64,000 nt of DNA from Castellaniella sp035707805 (GCA_035707805.1 DASSTS010000029.1:3563-67562), one strand, 5' to 3'. Shown: positions 40,725-49,652, counted from the first letter of the stretch. Numbers and translations are program-made. Notes: generated from the letters alone by a model not told the origin.

Positions 40725-42002
40725 ATGAATACGACCGTTACCTCGAATTCGGCCGGACCTGGCTACAACTCCTCGCTGACGGGCACGGACGGCGGCGGCC
40801 AGGTCGGCGGCGCCTCGGGCAGCCAGCAGATCGGCGGCCTCGACCTGGACAAGTTCTACGACGAGGTCCTGAAATTCGCACAGCAGTACGAGACCTCCGG
40901 CCAGCCCGGCGAGGACGATCCGCTGGTCGACCAGCGCGGCGCGCCGCGGCTCGATGCGCCCACCCGGAGCTTCAGCGCCAACGACATGGTCGACCTGCTG
41001 CGCAGCCTGCGCGGCAAGACGCAGGACGAGCAGCTCAAGGCGGCCAAGGAAGGTCTGGAGTCCGCCCGCATCAAGTCCGAGAAGAACACCGAAAAGCAGC
41101 TGGAAAAGATCAAGGAATGGGTCGACAAGTGCAAGGAGGCCCAATCCAAGGGCCTGCTGGGCAAGATCTTCGGCTGGATCGGCAAGATCTTCGCGTTCGT
41201 CGCCTCGATCGTGGCCGTGGTGGCGGCTGCCGCCGCGACGGTGGCCACGGGCGGCGCGGCGGCGCCGCTGCTGGCCCTGGCCGTCGTGGGCGCCATCAGC
41301 GCCACCATGACGCTGGCCAGCGCCGTCTCGCAGGAATGCGGCGGCCCCGAGATCAGCATCAACAGCCTGATCCAGCACACGGTCGGCAAATTCCTGACCG
41401 ACGTGTGCGGTGTGGATCCCAAGCAGGCCGAGAACATCTGCAAGATCATCGGCGGCGCGCTGGCGATCGCCTGCCCCGTGATGCTGGCCATCGAACCCTC
41501 GCTGCTGGGCAACATGGCCCAGAGCATCGCCCTGATGGCGGGCGCGGATGAAAAGACCGCCGGGTACATCGGCATGGCCCTGACGATCGCGGCGGCCATC
41601 GGCGTGGGCATCGCCATGGCCGTGATGACGGGCGGCTCCTCCGTGGCCACGACGGCGACCCAGGTCAGCAACAAGGTGATCCTGGGCGCCCTCAAGACCT
41701 TCAACACCGTCGTCACCGGAACCTCGGCGGCGGTGTCGGGCGGCACACAGATCGCGCAGGGGGGCCTGAACATCTCCAAGGCGAAGTCCGAGGAAGAGGC
41801 CCAGCAGGCGATTGCCGGCAAGAAAGAGCTGGAGGCCATGATGATCAAGCTGCAAAAGCAGATGGAAGAAGGCCGCGAGGAAATGAAGAAAATCATCCAG
41901 CAGATCGAGGAAAGCACGCAGCTCGTCAGCAAGATGATTGCCGGCACGACGGACAACATGACCCAGATCGCCATGAACATGGGCAGCAAGTCGACGGTCT
42001 GA
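40725..42002 (+). CDS. sctE: T3SS major translocator SctE (YopB/BopB-like)
   Basis: 425 residues. A polar N-terminus and an amphipathic coiled-coil segment (KAAKEGLESARIKSEKNTEKQLEKIKEWVDKCKEAQ) precede a long hydrophobic hairpin (IFAFVASIVAVVAAAAATVATGG, then LLALAVVGAISATMTLASAV, about 148-200). A further hydrophobic helix (IGMALTIAAAIGVGIAMAVMTGG) is near residue 295, and the C-terminus is again coiled coil. It inserts in the host membrane with SctB to form the translocation pore. Confidence 0.9.
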   Translation: MNTTVTSNSAGPGYNSSLTGTDGGGQVGGASGSQQIGGLDLDKFYDEVLKFAQQYETSGQPGEDDPLVDQRGAPRLDAPTRSFSANDMVDLLRSLRGKTQDEQLKAAKEGLESARIKSEKNTEKQLEKIKEWVDKCKEAQSKGLLGKIFGWIGKIFAFVASIVAVVAAAAATVATGGAAAPLLALAVVGAISATMTLASAVSQECGGPEISINSLIQHTVGKFLTDVCGVDPKQAENICKIIGGALAIACPVMLAIEPSLLGNMAQSIALMAGADEKTAGYIGMALTIAAAIGVGIAMAVMTGGSSVATTATQVSNKVILGALKTFNTVVTGTSAAVSGGTQIAQGGLNISKAKSEEEAQQAIAGKKELEAMMIKLQKQMEEGREEMKKIIQQIEESTQLVSKMIAGTTDNMTQIAMNMGSKSTV

Positions 42003-42024
42003 CGGACCGCCCCAGGAGAAACGC

Positions 42025-42504
42025 ATGTCGCACAACGCCACCCCCGCCCGCAGCCCCTTCGGCCAGCAGCTCTACGACGGCCTGCAGGCGCTGCCGTCCA
42101 GCAGCCGCCTGAGTTCCGAACAGCTGGAGGTGATCTACGCCCTGGCCTACGCCCACGTCACCCAGGGTCAGTACGCCCAGGCCCTGCCGGTGTTCTCGAT
42201 CCTGGCGACCTACGGCCCGACGCGGCGGCACTACATCGCGGGGCTCGCCCTGTGCCTGGAGATGTGCGAGCGCTACGAGGAAGCCATCCACATGTATTCG
42301 CTGCTGACCGTACTGTTCCCCGGCAGCCCCGAGCCCGCCCTGCAGGTGGCCGAGTGCCAGCTGATGCTGGGGCGCACGGCCGAGGCGGCGGACGAACTCG
42401 ACCGCGTGCTGCGCAGCATCGCCGAATCCGGCGGCCGGTATGACGCCCTGCGTCCGCGCGCCCAGGTGCTGCGGGACCTCGCGGGCAAGCGGGCCGTTTC
42501 ATGA
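42025..42504 (+). CDS. Translocator chaperone, LcrH/SycD-like (BcrH2 position)
   Basis: 159 residues with TPR helices (LEVIYALAYAHVTQGQYAQALPVFSILATYG, HYIAGLALCLEMCERYEEAIHMYSLLTVLFPG, ALQVAECQLMLGRTAEAADELDRVLRSIA). It is a class II chaperone, probably for the large translocator encoded just upstream. Its stop overlaps an ATG of the next open frame, but a terminator lies within that overlap region, so this is probably the last gene of the tip/translocator transcript. Confidence 0.9.
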   Translation: MSHNATPARSPFGQQLYDGLQALPSSSRLSSEQLEVIYALAYAHVTQGQYAQALPVFSILATYGPTRRHYIAGLALCLEMCERYEEAIHMYSLLTVLFPGSPEPALQVAECQLMLGRTAEAADELDRVLRSIAESGGRYDALRPRAQVLRDLAGKRAVS

Positions 42505-42549
42505 GGGGTCCCCGAGACCCCGTCCCCCGGCCGGATGGGCCGGGACCCC

Positions 42550-42575
42550 AAGCCGTCTCCCGCGAGACGGCTTTT
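42550..42575 (+). terminator. Rho-independent terminator between translocator and structural operons
   Basis: AAGCCGTCTC, loop CCGC, GAGACGGCTT, then TT: a perfect 10-base stem with an A on one side and a T-rich tail. Two more hairpins precede it (42505-42521, GGGGTC/GACCCC; 42526-42544, CCCGGCC/GGCCGGG). It lies inside the upstream extension of the TPR gene frame. Confidence 0.78.
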
Positions 42576-42956
42576 GTGCTTGAGGCCGATGATGCCCGCT
42601 TCCTCACCGAGGTCGGCATGCTGGCGGCCGGTCGCGGGGATCTGCGACATGCGGATACAATTTTCAACGCCTTGCGGCAGTTGCGGCCGGATCGCGCCTA
42701 TCCCCTGGTGGGGCTGGCCGTCGCCCGCCTGAACGCCGGCCGCGCCGCCGAGGCGGCGCGCCTGCTGGAAGACGCCGACCTGCCCGATCCCGAGGAACGC
42801 GCCGTGGCGCGGGCGTGGTGCGGCCTGGCCCTGCAGCTGTCCGGACGGGGCGCCGAAAGCCGACAGGCCCTGGCCGATGCCGCGGCCCTGCCGGGCGAGG
42901 GAGGCCTGCTTGCCCGGCGGATGCTGGGGCTGGCGGAGGTGTCCGATGGTCATTGA
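42576..42956 (+). CDS. TPR protein, SctG/YscG-like
   Basis: 126 residues from the GTG at 42576. The TPR-type helices are FLTEVGMLAAGRGDLRHADTIFNALRQLRPD, AYPLVGLAVARLNAGRAAEAARLLEDA and AWCGLALQLSGRGAESRQALADAA. The frame is open to an ATG at 42501, but that would translate through the terminator, so the GTG (or a later ATG at 42618) is preferred. Size, fold and position just before sctI fit YscG/PscG or HrpB1-type needle chaperones. If so, it would pair with the YscE-like protein and SctF. Confidence 0.6.
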   Translation: MLEADDARFLTEVGMLAAGRGDLRHADTIFNALRQLRPDRAYPLVGLAVARLNAGRAAEAARLLEDADLPDPEERAVARAWCGLALQLSGRGAESRQALADAAALPGEGGLLARRMLGLAEVSDGH

Positions 42957-42968
42957 ACGAGGAGACTG

Positions 42969-43391
42969 ATGGTGGAAATCGCCGCTCTTACCGCTGCGCT
43001 CACGGCGCAGACGCTGCCCGCCGCGCCTGCCGCGCGCGCCGAACCGGCCCAACTGGCCGCCGAGCAGTTCAACGCCATCATGAACGCGCCGATGGACCCC
43101 GCGCTGGGCGCCGTGCCGGCGGCGTTGCAGTCGGTCTTCGCGCCCGCCGCGGGGGCCGAGCCCACGCTGGGCGGCCAGATCCTGTCGGGCCTGCGGGGCG
43201 TGGCCACCGATTTCTCCGACACCTGGAAGGACATCGCGCACAATCTCGACGGCATGGGCGCGCAGCCCGCCGTCAGCGACATGCTGCGCCTGCAGACCGA
43301 ACTGCTGCAGGTGTCCGTGCAATACGAACTGGTGGGCAAGGCCGTGGCCCGCTCCACCCAGAATATCGACACGCTGGTCCGGATGTCCTGA
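42969..43391 (+). CDS. sctI: T3SS inner rod protein SctI
   Basis: 140 residues with GAGGAG ahead of the ATG. The C-terminal helical block (SDTWKDIAHNLDGMGAQPAVSDMLRLQTELLQVSVQYELVGKAVARSTQNIDTLVRMS) is the YscI/HrpB signature that packs inside the basal body under the needle. The N-terminal half is alanine/proline-rich and less conserved. The stop overlaps the sctJ start (TGATG). Confidence 0.92.
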   Translation: MVEIAALTAALTAQTLPAAPAARAEPAQLAAEQFNAIMNAPMDPALGAVPAALQSVFAPAAGAEPTLGGQILSGLRGVATDFSDTWKDIAHNLDGMGAQPAVSDMLRLQTELLQVSVQYELVGKAVARSTQNIDTLVRMS

Positions 43392-44227
43392 TGATGCCCT
43401 CACGCTTGTTTTCCCTGCGCACCGCGCGCCTCGCGCTGGCCGCCCTGGCGCTGTCGGCCCTGGCGGCCTGCGGCTCCAGCGTCACGCTGTATTCGTCGGC
43501 CAGCGAGGGCGAGGCCAACGAGCTGCTCTCGGTGCTGCTGGACGCCGGCATCCACGCCGAGAAGGTCATCGGCAAGGCGGGGGCGAGCGTCTCCGTCGAT
43601 GGCGCCGAGGTGGCCCGCGCGCTCGACATCCTGCGCTCGCAGGGCCTGCCGCGCGAGCGCTTCGACGGCATGGGGCAGATCTTCCGCAAGGAAGGCCTGG
43701 TGTCCTCGCCCCTTGAGGAACGCGCCCGCTACATCTACGCCCTGTCGCAAGAGCTGACCAACACGCTGTCGCAGATGGACGGCGTGCTGGCGGCGCGGGT
43801 GCACGTGGTGCTGCCCGAGCGCGGCGAGATCGGCGAGGCCGCCACGCCCTCGACGGCGGCGGTCTTCATCAAGCATCGCGTCGGCTATTCCTTCGATGCG
43901 CTCAAGCCGCAGATCCGCCAGCTGGTGACGCATGCCATTCCCGGCCTGACCGAGGACCGGGTCTCCATCACGCTGGTGTCGGCGCAGCCGGGCACCGCCT
44001 CGGCGCACGAGGCGCCCGCGCTCAGTTCCGTGCTGGGATTCCAGGTGGCCCGGGGCTCCGCGGCTGGCCTGGGCCTGCTGCTGGGCGTGCTGGTGCTGCT
44101 GGTCCTGGCCCTGGCCGGCGGCCTGGGCTACCTGCTGTGGCGCGGCGGCCTGCTGCCGCTGGGCCCGGGCGCCCGCGAGCGCCGCGAGCCGGCCCTGAGG
44201 CCGGCGGCGCGGGAGGGCTCTGAATGA
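43391..44227 (+). CDS. sctJ: T3SS inner-membrane ring lipoprotein SctJ
   Basis: 278 residues. A lipoprotein signal peptide ends LSALAAC (acylated Cys 27). The ring-building motif domains follow: VTLYSSASEGEANELLSVLLDAGI and SQELTNTLSQMDGVLAARVHVVLPERGEIGE, typical of YscJ/FliF. A transmembrane helix (LGLLLGVLVLLVLALAGGLGYLLW) lies near residue 225. SctJ forms the inner ring of the basal body. The start overlaps the sctI stop and the end overlaps sctK by 4 bases. Confidence 0.95.
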   Translation: MMPSRLFSLRTARLALAALALSALAACGSSVTLYSSASEGEANELLSVLLDAGIHAEKVIGKAGASVSVDGAEVARALDILRSQGLPRERFDGMGQIFRKEGLVSSPLEERARYIYALSQELTNTLSQMDGVLAARVHVVLPERGEIGEAATPSTAAVFIKHRVGYSFDALKPQIRQLVTHAIPGLTEDRVSITLVSAQPGTASAHEAPALSSVLGFQVARGSAAGLGLLLGVLVLLVLALAGGLGYLLWRGGLLPLGPGARERREPALRPAAREGSE

Positions 44228-44859
44228 GCGCGGCGCCGCTGTTCGGATCACGGCTGCTGGCCTTCAATCTCCTGCCCAGCCTGACGCTCCATCCCAGCCG
44301 CCATGCGGCCTTCGGCGCTCCGGCCCGGCCCGTGCCGGCCGCCTGCGCCCGAGCCTGGCACCGGCACTGGTCCGCCGACATCCTGCGCCGCCTGGACCTG
44401 CACGAGCGGCCGGTGGCCGATGCGCAGCGCCCCGAGCTGGCGCTGGCCCTGCTGCCGCCGGACCGGCTGGCGCGGGTCGCGCGACACCTGGGCGCCGCGC
44501 TGTGCGCGCCACGCCTGCGCCGCGCCATCGACGGCGGCGAGGTGCGCCAGCTGCTGTCGGCGCTGGGGGCCGACGTGCTGGATTTCGCCCGTCGCGCGGA
44601 TGCCGGGTCGCCGGCGCGCGCCGGCGCCGCGCAGGCCGCCGGCGCACCGCTGGCCGAGAGCGTGGACCGCCTGGGCCGTGCCGCCCTGCGCGCGGCCTTC
44701 CAGGGCGCGGGCCCCGAGCTCGCCCTGCGCGCCGAGCTCAAGCTGCAGGACGAACCGGCCGGCGCGCCGGACGATTTCCCGGACGCCCTGGGCCTGGCCC
44801 TGGACGTTCTTGAACGGATCGAACCGACATGGCATTCCTCATTCCCCGCGACGCACTGA
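44224..44859 (+). CDS. sctK: T3SS sorting-platform protein SctK
   Basis: 211 residues, alanine/leucine-rich, without membrane segments. LLAFNLLPSLTLHPSR and the following HWSADILRRLDL resemble the start of YscK/BscK proteins. It lies between sctJ and sctL as expected, overlapping sctL by 31 bases. SctK links the sorting platform (SctQ/L/N) to the ring protein SctD. The family is poorly conserved, so the call leans on position. Confidence 0.8.
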   Translation: MSAAPLFGSRLLAFNLLPSLTLHPSRHAAFGAPARPVPAACARAWHRHWSADILRRLDLHERPVADAQRPELALALLPPDRLARVARHLGAALCAPRLRRAIDGGEVRQLLSALGADVLDFARRADAGSPARAGAAQAAGAPLAESVDRLGRAALRAAFQGAGPELALRAELKLQDEPAGAPDDFPDALGLALDVLERIEPTWHSSFPATH

Positions 44860-45467
44860 AACCGCGCACGCTGGCGGCGGAACTGGACCCGGCGGCCCGC
44901 GTCCTGCGGGCGGCCGACCATGCCGCGCTGGTGCAGGCGCAGTCCGTCCTGGACGAGGCGCACGCGCAGGCCGAGGCCATACTGGCCGGCGCCCGCGAGG
45001 CCTTCGAGGCAGAGCGCCGACGCGGCTACGAGGACGGCAAGCAAGAGGCCCTGCTCGACCAGGCCGAGAAGATGATCGAGACCGTCAGCCGCACGGTGGA
45101 CTATTTCGCCGGCGTGGAAAACGAAATGGTGGACCTGGTCATGGCGGCCGTGCGCAAGGTCGTGGACGGCTTCGACGACCGGGAAAAAGTCATGGTGGTC
45201 GTGCGCAACGCGCTGGCCGTGGTGCGCAACCAGAAACAGATGACCCTGCGCCTGCATCCCGACGACATCGAGGTGGTGCGCGCCGGCATCAACGACATCC
45301 TGGCCACTTATCCCGGCGTGGGCTACCTGGACCTGCTGGCCGACGCCCGCCTGACGCCGGGCGCCTGCATTCTCGAAAGCGAGATCGGCATGGTCGAGGC
45401 CAGCCTGGAAGGGCAGATCGAGGCCGTGCGCAAGGCCTTCCAGCGCACGCTGGGCAGTCGGGTGTAG
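44829..45467 (+). CDS. sctL: T3SS stator protein SctL
   Basis: 212 residues. An N-terminal region (FLIPRDALKPRTLAAELDPAARVLRAADHAALVQAQSVL) is followed by a helical segment with small-residue repeats (AQAEAILAGAREAFEAERRRGYEDGKQEAL) and a C-terminal globular domain (VRNQKQMTLRLHPDDIEVVRAGIND), the usual YscL/FliH layout. It binds the ATPase SctN and SctQ at the cytoplasmic platform. Confidence 0.93.
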   Translation: MAFLIPRDALKPRTLAAELDPAARVLRAADHAALVQAQSVLDEAHAQAEAILAGAREAFEAERRRGYEDGKQEALLDQAEKMIETVSRTVDYFAGVENEMVDLVMAAVRKVVDGFDDREKVMVVVRNALAVVRNQKQMTLRLHPDDIEVVRAGINDILATYPGVGYLDLLADARLTPGACILESEIGMVEASLEGQIEAVRKAFQRTLGSRV

Positions 45468-45471
45468 GGCC

Positions 45472-46809
45472 ATGCGACAGTTCGACTACATCACGGAAAT
45501 GATGGAGATGGCGCTGCACGACACGCCGACCCTGAGCATCAAGGGGCGGGTCACGCAGGTCATCGGCACCATCATCAAGGCCGTCGTGCCGACCGTGAAG
45601 GTCGGCGAGGTCTGCATCCTGCGCAATCCCGGCGAGGATTTCGAGATGCGGGGCGAGGTCGTGGGCTTCGCCCGGGACGCCGCCCTGCTGACGCCGCTGG
45701 GCGACATGTACGGCATTTCCTCGGCCACCGAGGTCATCCCCACCGGCCGGGCGCACATGGTGCCGGTCGGGCCGGGTCTGCTGGGGCGCGTCCTGGACGG
45801 CCTGGGCCGCCCCCTCGACGAGGCCGAGCGCGGCCCTCTGGAGGCCAGCAAGTTCTACCCGGTGTTCGCCGAGGCGCCCGACCCGCTGACGCGCCGCATC
45901 ATCGACAAGCCGCTGGAGCTGGGCGTGCGCGCCCTGGACGGGCTGCTCACCTGCGGCGAGGGCCAGCGCATGGGCATCTTCGCGGCGGCGGGCGGCGGCA
46001 AATCGACGCTGATGGGCATGCTGGTCAAGGGCGCGGACGTGGACGTGACCGTGGTGGCGCTGATCGGCGAACGCGGCCGCGAGGTCCGCGAATTCCTCGA
46101 GAACGAACTCGGCCCCGAAGGGCGCCGCAAGAGCGTCATCGTCTGCGCGACCAGCGACAAGTCCTCGATGGAGCGCGCCAAGGCGTCCTACGTGGCCACG
46201 GCCATCGCCGAATACTTCCGCGACCAGGGCAAGCGCGTGCTGTTCCTGATGGATTCCGTGACGCGATTCGCGCGCGCGCAGCGCGAGATCGGCCTGGCGG
46301 CCGGCGAGCCGCCGACGCGCCGCGGCTATCCGCCGTCCGTGTTCGCGACGCTGCCCAAGCTCATGGAGCGGGTCGGCATGAACGCCCACGGCTCGATCAC
46401 CGCGCTCTACACCGTGCTGGTCGAGGGCGACGACATGACCGAGCCCATCGCCGACGAGACGCGTTCCATCCTGGACGGACACATCGTGCTGTCGCGCAAG
46501 TTGGGCGCGGCCAACCATTATCCGGCGATCGACGTGCTGGCCTCGGCCAGCCGGGTCATGAACGCGGTGGTGAGCGACGAGCACAAGCGGCTCGCCGGGC
46601 GCATGCGCGAATTGATGGCCAAGTACCAGGAAGTCGAGCTGCTGGTGAAGATCGGCGAATACAAGCGCGGCGGAGACCCCGTCACGGACGAGGCCATCGA
46701 CAAGATCGACGCCATCAATCGGTTCCTGCGTCAGAAGACCGATGAGCATTCGACCCTGCCGGAAGCGATCGAAGCCATGGCCTCGATCGTCGGGGAGAAC
46801 GCGGGATGA
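45472..46809 (+). CDS. sctN: T3SS ATPase SctN
   Basis: 445 residues. Walker A is AAAGGGKST near residue 175, Walker B is RVLFLMDSVTRFARAQREIGL, and the ATPase signature PPSVFATLPKLMERVG follows. The C-terminal domain is typical of YscN/FliI hexamers that unfold substrates and release chaperones. The start lies 4 bases after sctL, and the stop overlaps sctO (ATGA). Confidence 0.98.
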   Translation: MRQFDYITEMMEMALHDTPTLSIKGRVTQVIGTIIKAVVPTVKVGEVCILRNPGEDFEMRGEVVGFARDAALLTPLGDMYGISSATEVIPTGRAHMVPVGPGLLGRVLDGLGRPLDEAERGPLEASKFYPVFAEAPDPLTRRIIDKPLELGVRALDGLLTCGEGQRMGIFAAAGGGKSTLMGMLVKGADVDVTVVALIGERGREVREFLENELGPEGRRKSVIVCATSDKSSMERAKASYVATAIAEYFRDQGKRVLFLMDSVTRFARAQREIGLAAGEPPTRRGYPPSVFATLPKLMERVGMNAHGSITALYTVLVEGDDMTEPIADETRSILDGHIVLSRKLGAANHYPAIDVLASASRVMNAVVSDEHKRLAGRMRELMAKYQEVELLVKIGEYKRGGDPVTDEAIDKIDAINRFLRQKTDEHSTLPEAIEAMASIVGENAG

Positions 46810-47312
46810 ACGTATTTCGCGAACTGATCGCCATCAAGCGCTTCCGCGAGGGCCAGGCGGAGCTGGCCATGATGCGGCAGCGCCAGGTGCTGGCCGAGGC
46901 CGAACGCCTGCGGCTCCAGGCGGTTGAACATCTGGATGAATACCGTCGCTGGTCCGAGCAAAGGGAACTGGACATGTACCGTGACCTCTGCAGCCGCCTG
47001 GTGAGGGCGAGCGAGATCGAGGACGTGCTGGAGAACGTGGCCGGCCTGCGCGAGGGTGAGCAGGACCGCGAGACCCGTGTCGAGGAGGCCGAAAATCAGG
47101 CACATCGCGAGGCCGAGACCCTGACCCAGTGCCGCGAAGCCCACCGCGAAGCCTCGCGCATGGTCGAGAAATTCGTCCAGCTGGCCAGCCTGCACGCGGC
47201 CGAGGAACTGCGCGAACTGGAGCGCAAGGAAGACCTGGAAATGGAAGAAGCCGCATCCGTCGCGCGCGACCGCGAAGACTGGCTGCAGCATGATGACTAT
47301 GAGCCCGCATGA
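46806..47312 (+). CDS. sctO: T3SS stalk protein SctO
   Basis: 168 residues, almost entirely coiled coil (IAIKRFREGQAELAMMRQRQVLAEAERLRLQAVEHL; HREAETLTQCREAHREASRMVEKFVQLASLHAAEELRELERKEDLEMEEA). YscO/FliJ-type proteins insert into the SctN hexamer and contact SctV. It overlaps sctN and sctP by 4 bases each. Confidence 0.92.
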   Translation: MNVFRELIAIKRFREGQAELAMMRQRQVLAEAERLRLQAVEHLDEYRRWSEQRELDMYRDLCSRLVRASEIEDVLENVAGLREGEQDRETRVEEAENQAHREAETLTQCREAHREASRMVEKFVQLASLHAAEELRELERKEDLEMEEAASVARDREDWLQHDDYEPA

Positions 47313-47878
47313 CCATGACTGAACGACGCATCGATCTGGACATCGGCATGGCCCGGAGCATGCCGGACCTGGGACAGCAGGGCGCCGGCGCATCGCGCCG
47401 CGAGGCGTCCGACGCGGATCGCCAGGCGTTCGAGCAGGCCCTGGCCCGGGATGGCGGGCCGCCGGCAGAGAGTCCGGAACCTTCGGCCGATACCCCCAAG
47501 CCGTTCGTCCTGCTTTCCGGCGCCCTGGCGCCCGCCGAAACCCAAGCGCCGGTTGCGGCCCCGGATGGCCTGGCGCAGGCGCTGAGCGAGGCGGCCGACC
47601 GCATGCTGGTGGGCGATGGCAGCAGCGGTCGACGCGAAGTGCGCCTGGACCTGAAGGCCGAAGTCTTGCCAGGCGTGACCGTGTCCGTTTATGAAGAAGA
47701 TGGCCGCCTGGTGGCCGCGTTCGCCTGCGCCAGCGAGGCCTCGCGCGAAACCCTCAATCGCTGTGCGCCGGTGCTGGCCCAGGAACTCGCCCAGTCCCTG
47801 GCGCGTGCCGTCCTGGTGCGGGTGAGCACCGACGATCCCGAAGATCCCTGCCTGTTCGAAGCGGCTGCGGCCGCATGA
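47309..47878 (+). CDS. sctP: T3SS needle-length/switch protein SctP
   Basis: 189 residues. A polar, proline-rich N-terminus is followed by a compact C-terminal domain (about 95-185, RREVRLDLKAEVLPGVTVSVYEEDGRLVAAFACASEASRETLNRCAPVLAQELAQSL) that fits the T3S4-like substrate-specificity switch domain. It is short for a molecular ruler compared with YscP, which suggests a short needle if the ruler model holds. Position between sctO and sctQ supports the call. Confidence 0.82.
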   Translation: MTMTERRIDLDIGMARSMPDLGQQGAGASRREASDADRQAFEQALARDGGPPAESPEPSADTPKPFVLLSGALAPAETQAPVAAPDGLAQALSEAADRMLVGDGSSGRREVRLDLKAEVLPGVTVSVYEEDGRLVAAFACASEASRETLNRCAPVLAQELAQSLARAVLVRVSTDDPEDPCLFEAAAAA

Positions 47879-47891
47879 CCAAGACCGTTTC

Positions 47892-48968
47892 ATGGATGCA
47901 ATGAATCCCTTGACCGCCCGGACCGCCGCCCTGCCGCGCCTGACCACCAACCAGGCCCAGGCGCTGACGCTGGTCGCGACCCGCGGCGCCGACCTGCGGG
48001 TGGATATGCCGGCGCCCGAAGGCGCCGAGGCTGTGTCCGTTGCCTGGCGCGTGGGCCTGACGCCGGGCGTGCCGCAGGCCCTGCGTCAGGCCGCCAGCCA
48101 CCGGGCCGACCTGGAATGGGCGGGGGCCGCGTTGCGGCTGAGTCTGCCGCCGGCTGCCCTGGCGGCCTGGGCCGATGCGCGGTTGCCTGGCCTTGGCGTG
48201 GGCGAACTGCCCGCAGCATTGCAGGCGGCGGCCCTGGAAACCCTGCTGGCCGAGGCGGTGGCCGCGCTGTCGCCGGCCCTGGCCGGCGGGACGGTGCGTG
48301 TCCTGGCCGAGCCCCGGCAGGCGGAGCTGCCGCACGCCTGGACTCTGGCCGCCCGCGCCGAAGCACGCGGCGAGACCGTGCTGGCGGTGCTGGAGTCCGA
48401 CGACCTGGGGCTGATGCTGCTGGCCGGCCTGCTGGACCGGCTGCCGCCCGGCGCCGTCGGCGCCGTCGACGAATCGGCCCTGCCGGTCGGCCTGCGCGCC
48501 GAGATCGGGCGCGCCTCGCTGCCGGCCGCCGAACTGCGCACCCTGGGCAGCGGCGACGTCATCCTGCTGGACGAATACCTGGTCGGGCCCGAAGGCGAGC
48601 TGTGGCTGGGGATTCCGCAGGGCCAGGGCCTGCGCGTGCGCGCCGAACATTCCTCCTATCTCGTGACCCAAGGCTGGACTTCCCTCATGAATCAGACCGT
48701 TCCTTCCGCCGAAGAAGCCCCATCCGCCGAGCCGCTGGACCTCGACGCCATTCCGGTGCGGCTGACCTTCGACCTGGGCGACCGCGCCATGACGCTGGCT
48801 GAACTGCGCCAGCTGCAGCCCGGTGCGGTGTTCGACCTGCAGCGGCCGCTGTCGGACGGCCCGGTCATGATCCGCGCCAATGGCGCGCTGGTCGGCACCG
48901 GCGAGTTGGTCGAGGTCGATGGCCGCATCGGCGTGCGTGTCGGCACCCTGGGCAAGGGCGGGGCATGA
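47892..48968 (+). CDS. sctQ: T3SS C-ring/sorting-platform protein SctQ
   Basis: 358 residues from the ATG at 47892 (a second ATG three codons on). The C-terminal SpoA domain (about 285-355) is conserved: IPVRLTFDLGDRAMTLAELRQLQPGAVFDLQRPLSDGPVMIRANGALVGTGELVEVDGRIGVRV. A first SpoA-like region precedes it. An internal ATG at codon 266 could start a separate C-terminal product of 93 residues, as known for Yersinia YscQ. The stop overlaps sctR (ATGA). Confidence 0.93.
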   Translation: MDAMNPLTARTAALPRLTTNQAQALTLVATRGADLRVDMPAPEGAEAVSVAWRVGLTPGVPQALRQAASHRADLEWAGAALRLSLPPAALAAWADARLPGLGVGELPAALQAAALETLLAEAVAALSPALAGGTVRVLAEPRQAELPHAWTLAARAEARGETVLAVLESDDLGLMLLAGLLDRLPPGAVGAVDESALPVGLRAEIGRASLPAAELRTLGSGDVILLDEYLVGPEGELWLGIPQGQGLRVRAEHSSYLVTQGWTSLMNQTVPSAEEAPSAEPLDLDAIPVRLTFDLGDRAMTLAELRQLQPGAVFDLQRPLSDGPVMIRANGALVGTGELVEVDGRIGVRVGTLGKGGA

Positions 48969-49645
48969 GCGGCAATTTCGATCCCATCAGCCTGGCCATC
49001 GCGCTGGCGCTGCTGGCGCTGCTGCCGCTGGCCGCCGTGATGACCACGTCCTTCCTGAAACTGGCCGTGGTGTTCGCACTGGTACGCAATGCCCTGGGAG
49101 TGCAACAGGTGCCCCCCAACATGGCGCTCTACGGCCTGGCCGTGATCCTGTCGGCCTACGTCATGGGGCCGGTCGTGATGCAGGTCGGGCACGAATTGCG
49201 CGCCGTGGGCGAGCCGGCCAGCCTGTCGGCCACCGCCGAACCGCGCGCCGACCCGGTCGGGGCCATGCTGAATGCCGTGGCGCGCGGCACCGAGCCCCTG
49301 CGCGCCTTCATGCTGAAGAACAGCCGGCCCGAGCAGCGGGATTTCTTCGTGCGCACCGCCCGGCATCTCTGGGGCGAGGCTCAGGCGCGCGAACTGCGCC
49401 AGGACGACATGATCGTGCTGATCCCGGCTTTCCTGGTGTCGGAGCTCACGGCGGCGTTCCAGATCGGTTTCCTGCTGTACCTGCCGTTCGTCATCATCGA
49501 CCTGATCGTGTCCAACATCCTGCTGGCGATGGGCATGATGATGGTGTCACCGGTCACGATCTCCATGCCGCTCAAGCTGTTCCTGTTCGTCATGATCGAC
49601 GGCTGGACGCGGCTGATCCAGGGCCTGGTCCTGTCCTATTCCTGA
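48965..49645 (+). CDS. sctR: T3SS export gate protein SctR
   Basis: 226 residues, with the YscR/FliP pattern: three or four hydrophobic helices, LAAVMTTSFLKLAVVFALVRNALGVQQVPPNMALYGLAVILSAYVMGPV near the N-terminus and LLAMGMMMVSPVTISMPLKLFLFVMIDGWTRLIQGL at the C-terminus. It forms the core of the export gate with SctS and SctT. Confidence 0.98.
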   Translation: MSGNFDPISLAIALALLALLPLAAVMTTSFLKLAVVFALVRNALGVQQVPPNMALYGLAVILSAYVMGPVVMQVGHELRAVGEPASLSATAEPRADPVGAMLNAVARGTEPLRAFMLKNSRPEQRDFFVRTARHLWGEAQARELRQDDMIVLIPAFLVSELTAAFQIGFLLYLPFVIIDLIVSNILLAMGMMMVSPVTISMPLKLFLFVMIDGWTRLIQGLVLSYS

Positions 49646-49652
49646 GGCGCGC

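Noticed and set aside
42501..42575. ATG at 42501 as the start of the TPR gene
   Set aside because: The first 25 codons would span three hairpins including a terminator and encode a proline-rich tail unlike a TPR. The GTG at 42576 begins the recognisable part. The ATG is kept only as a possible attenuation device.
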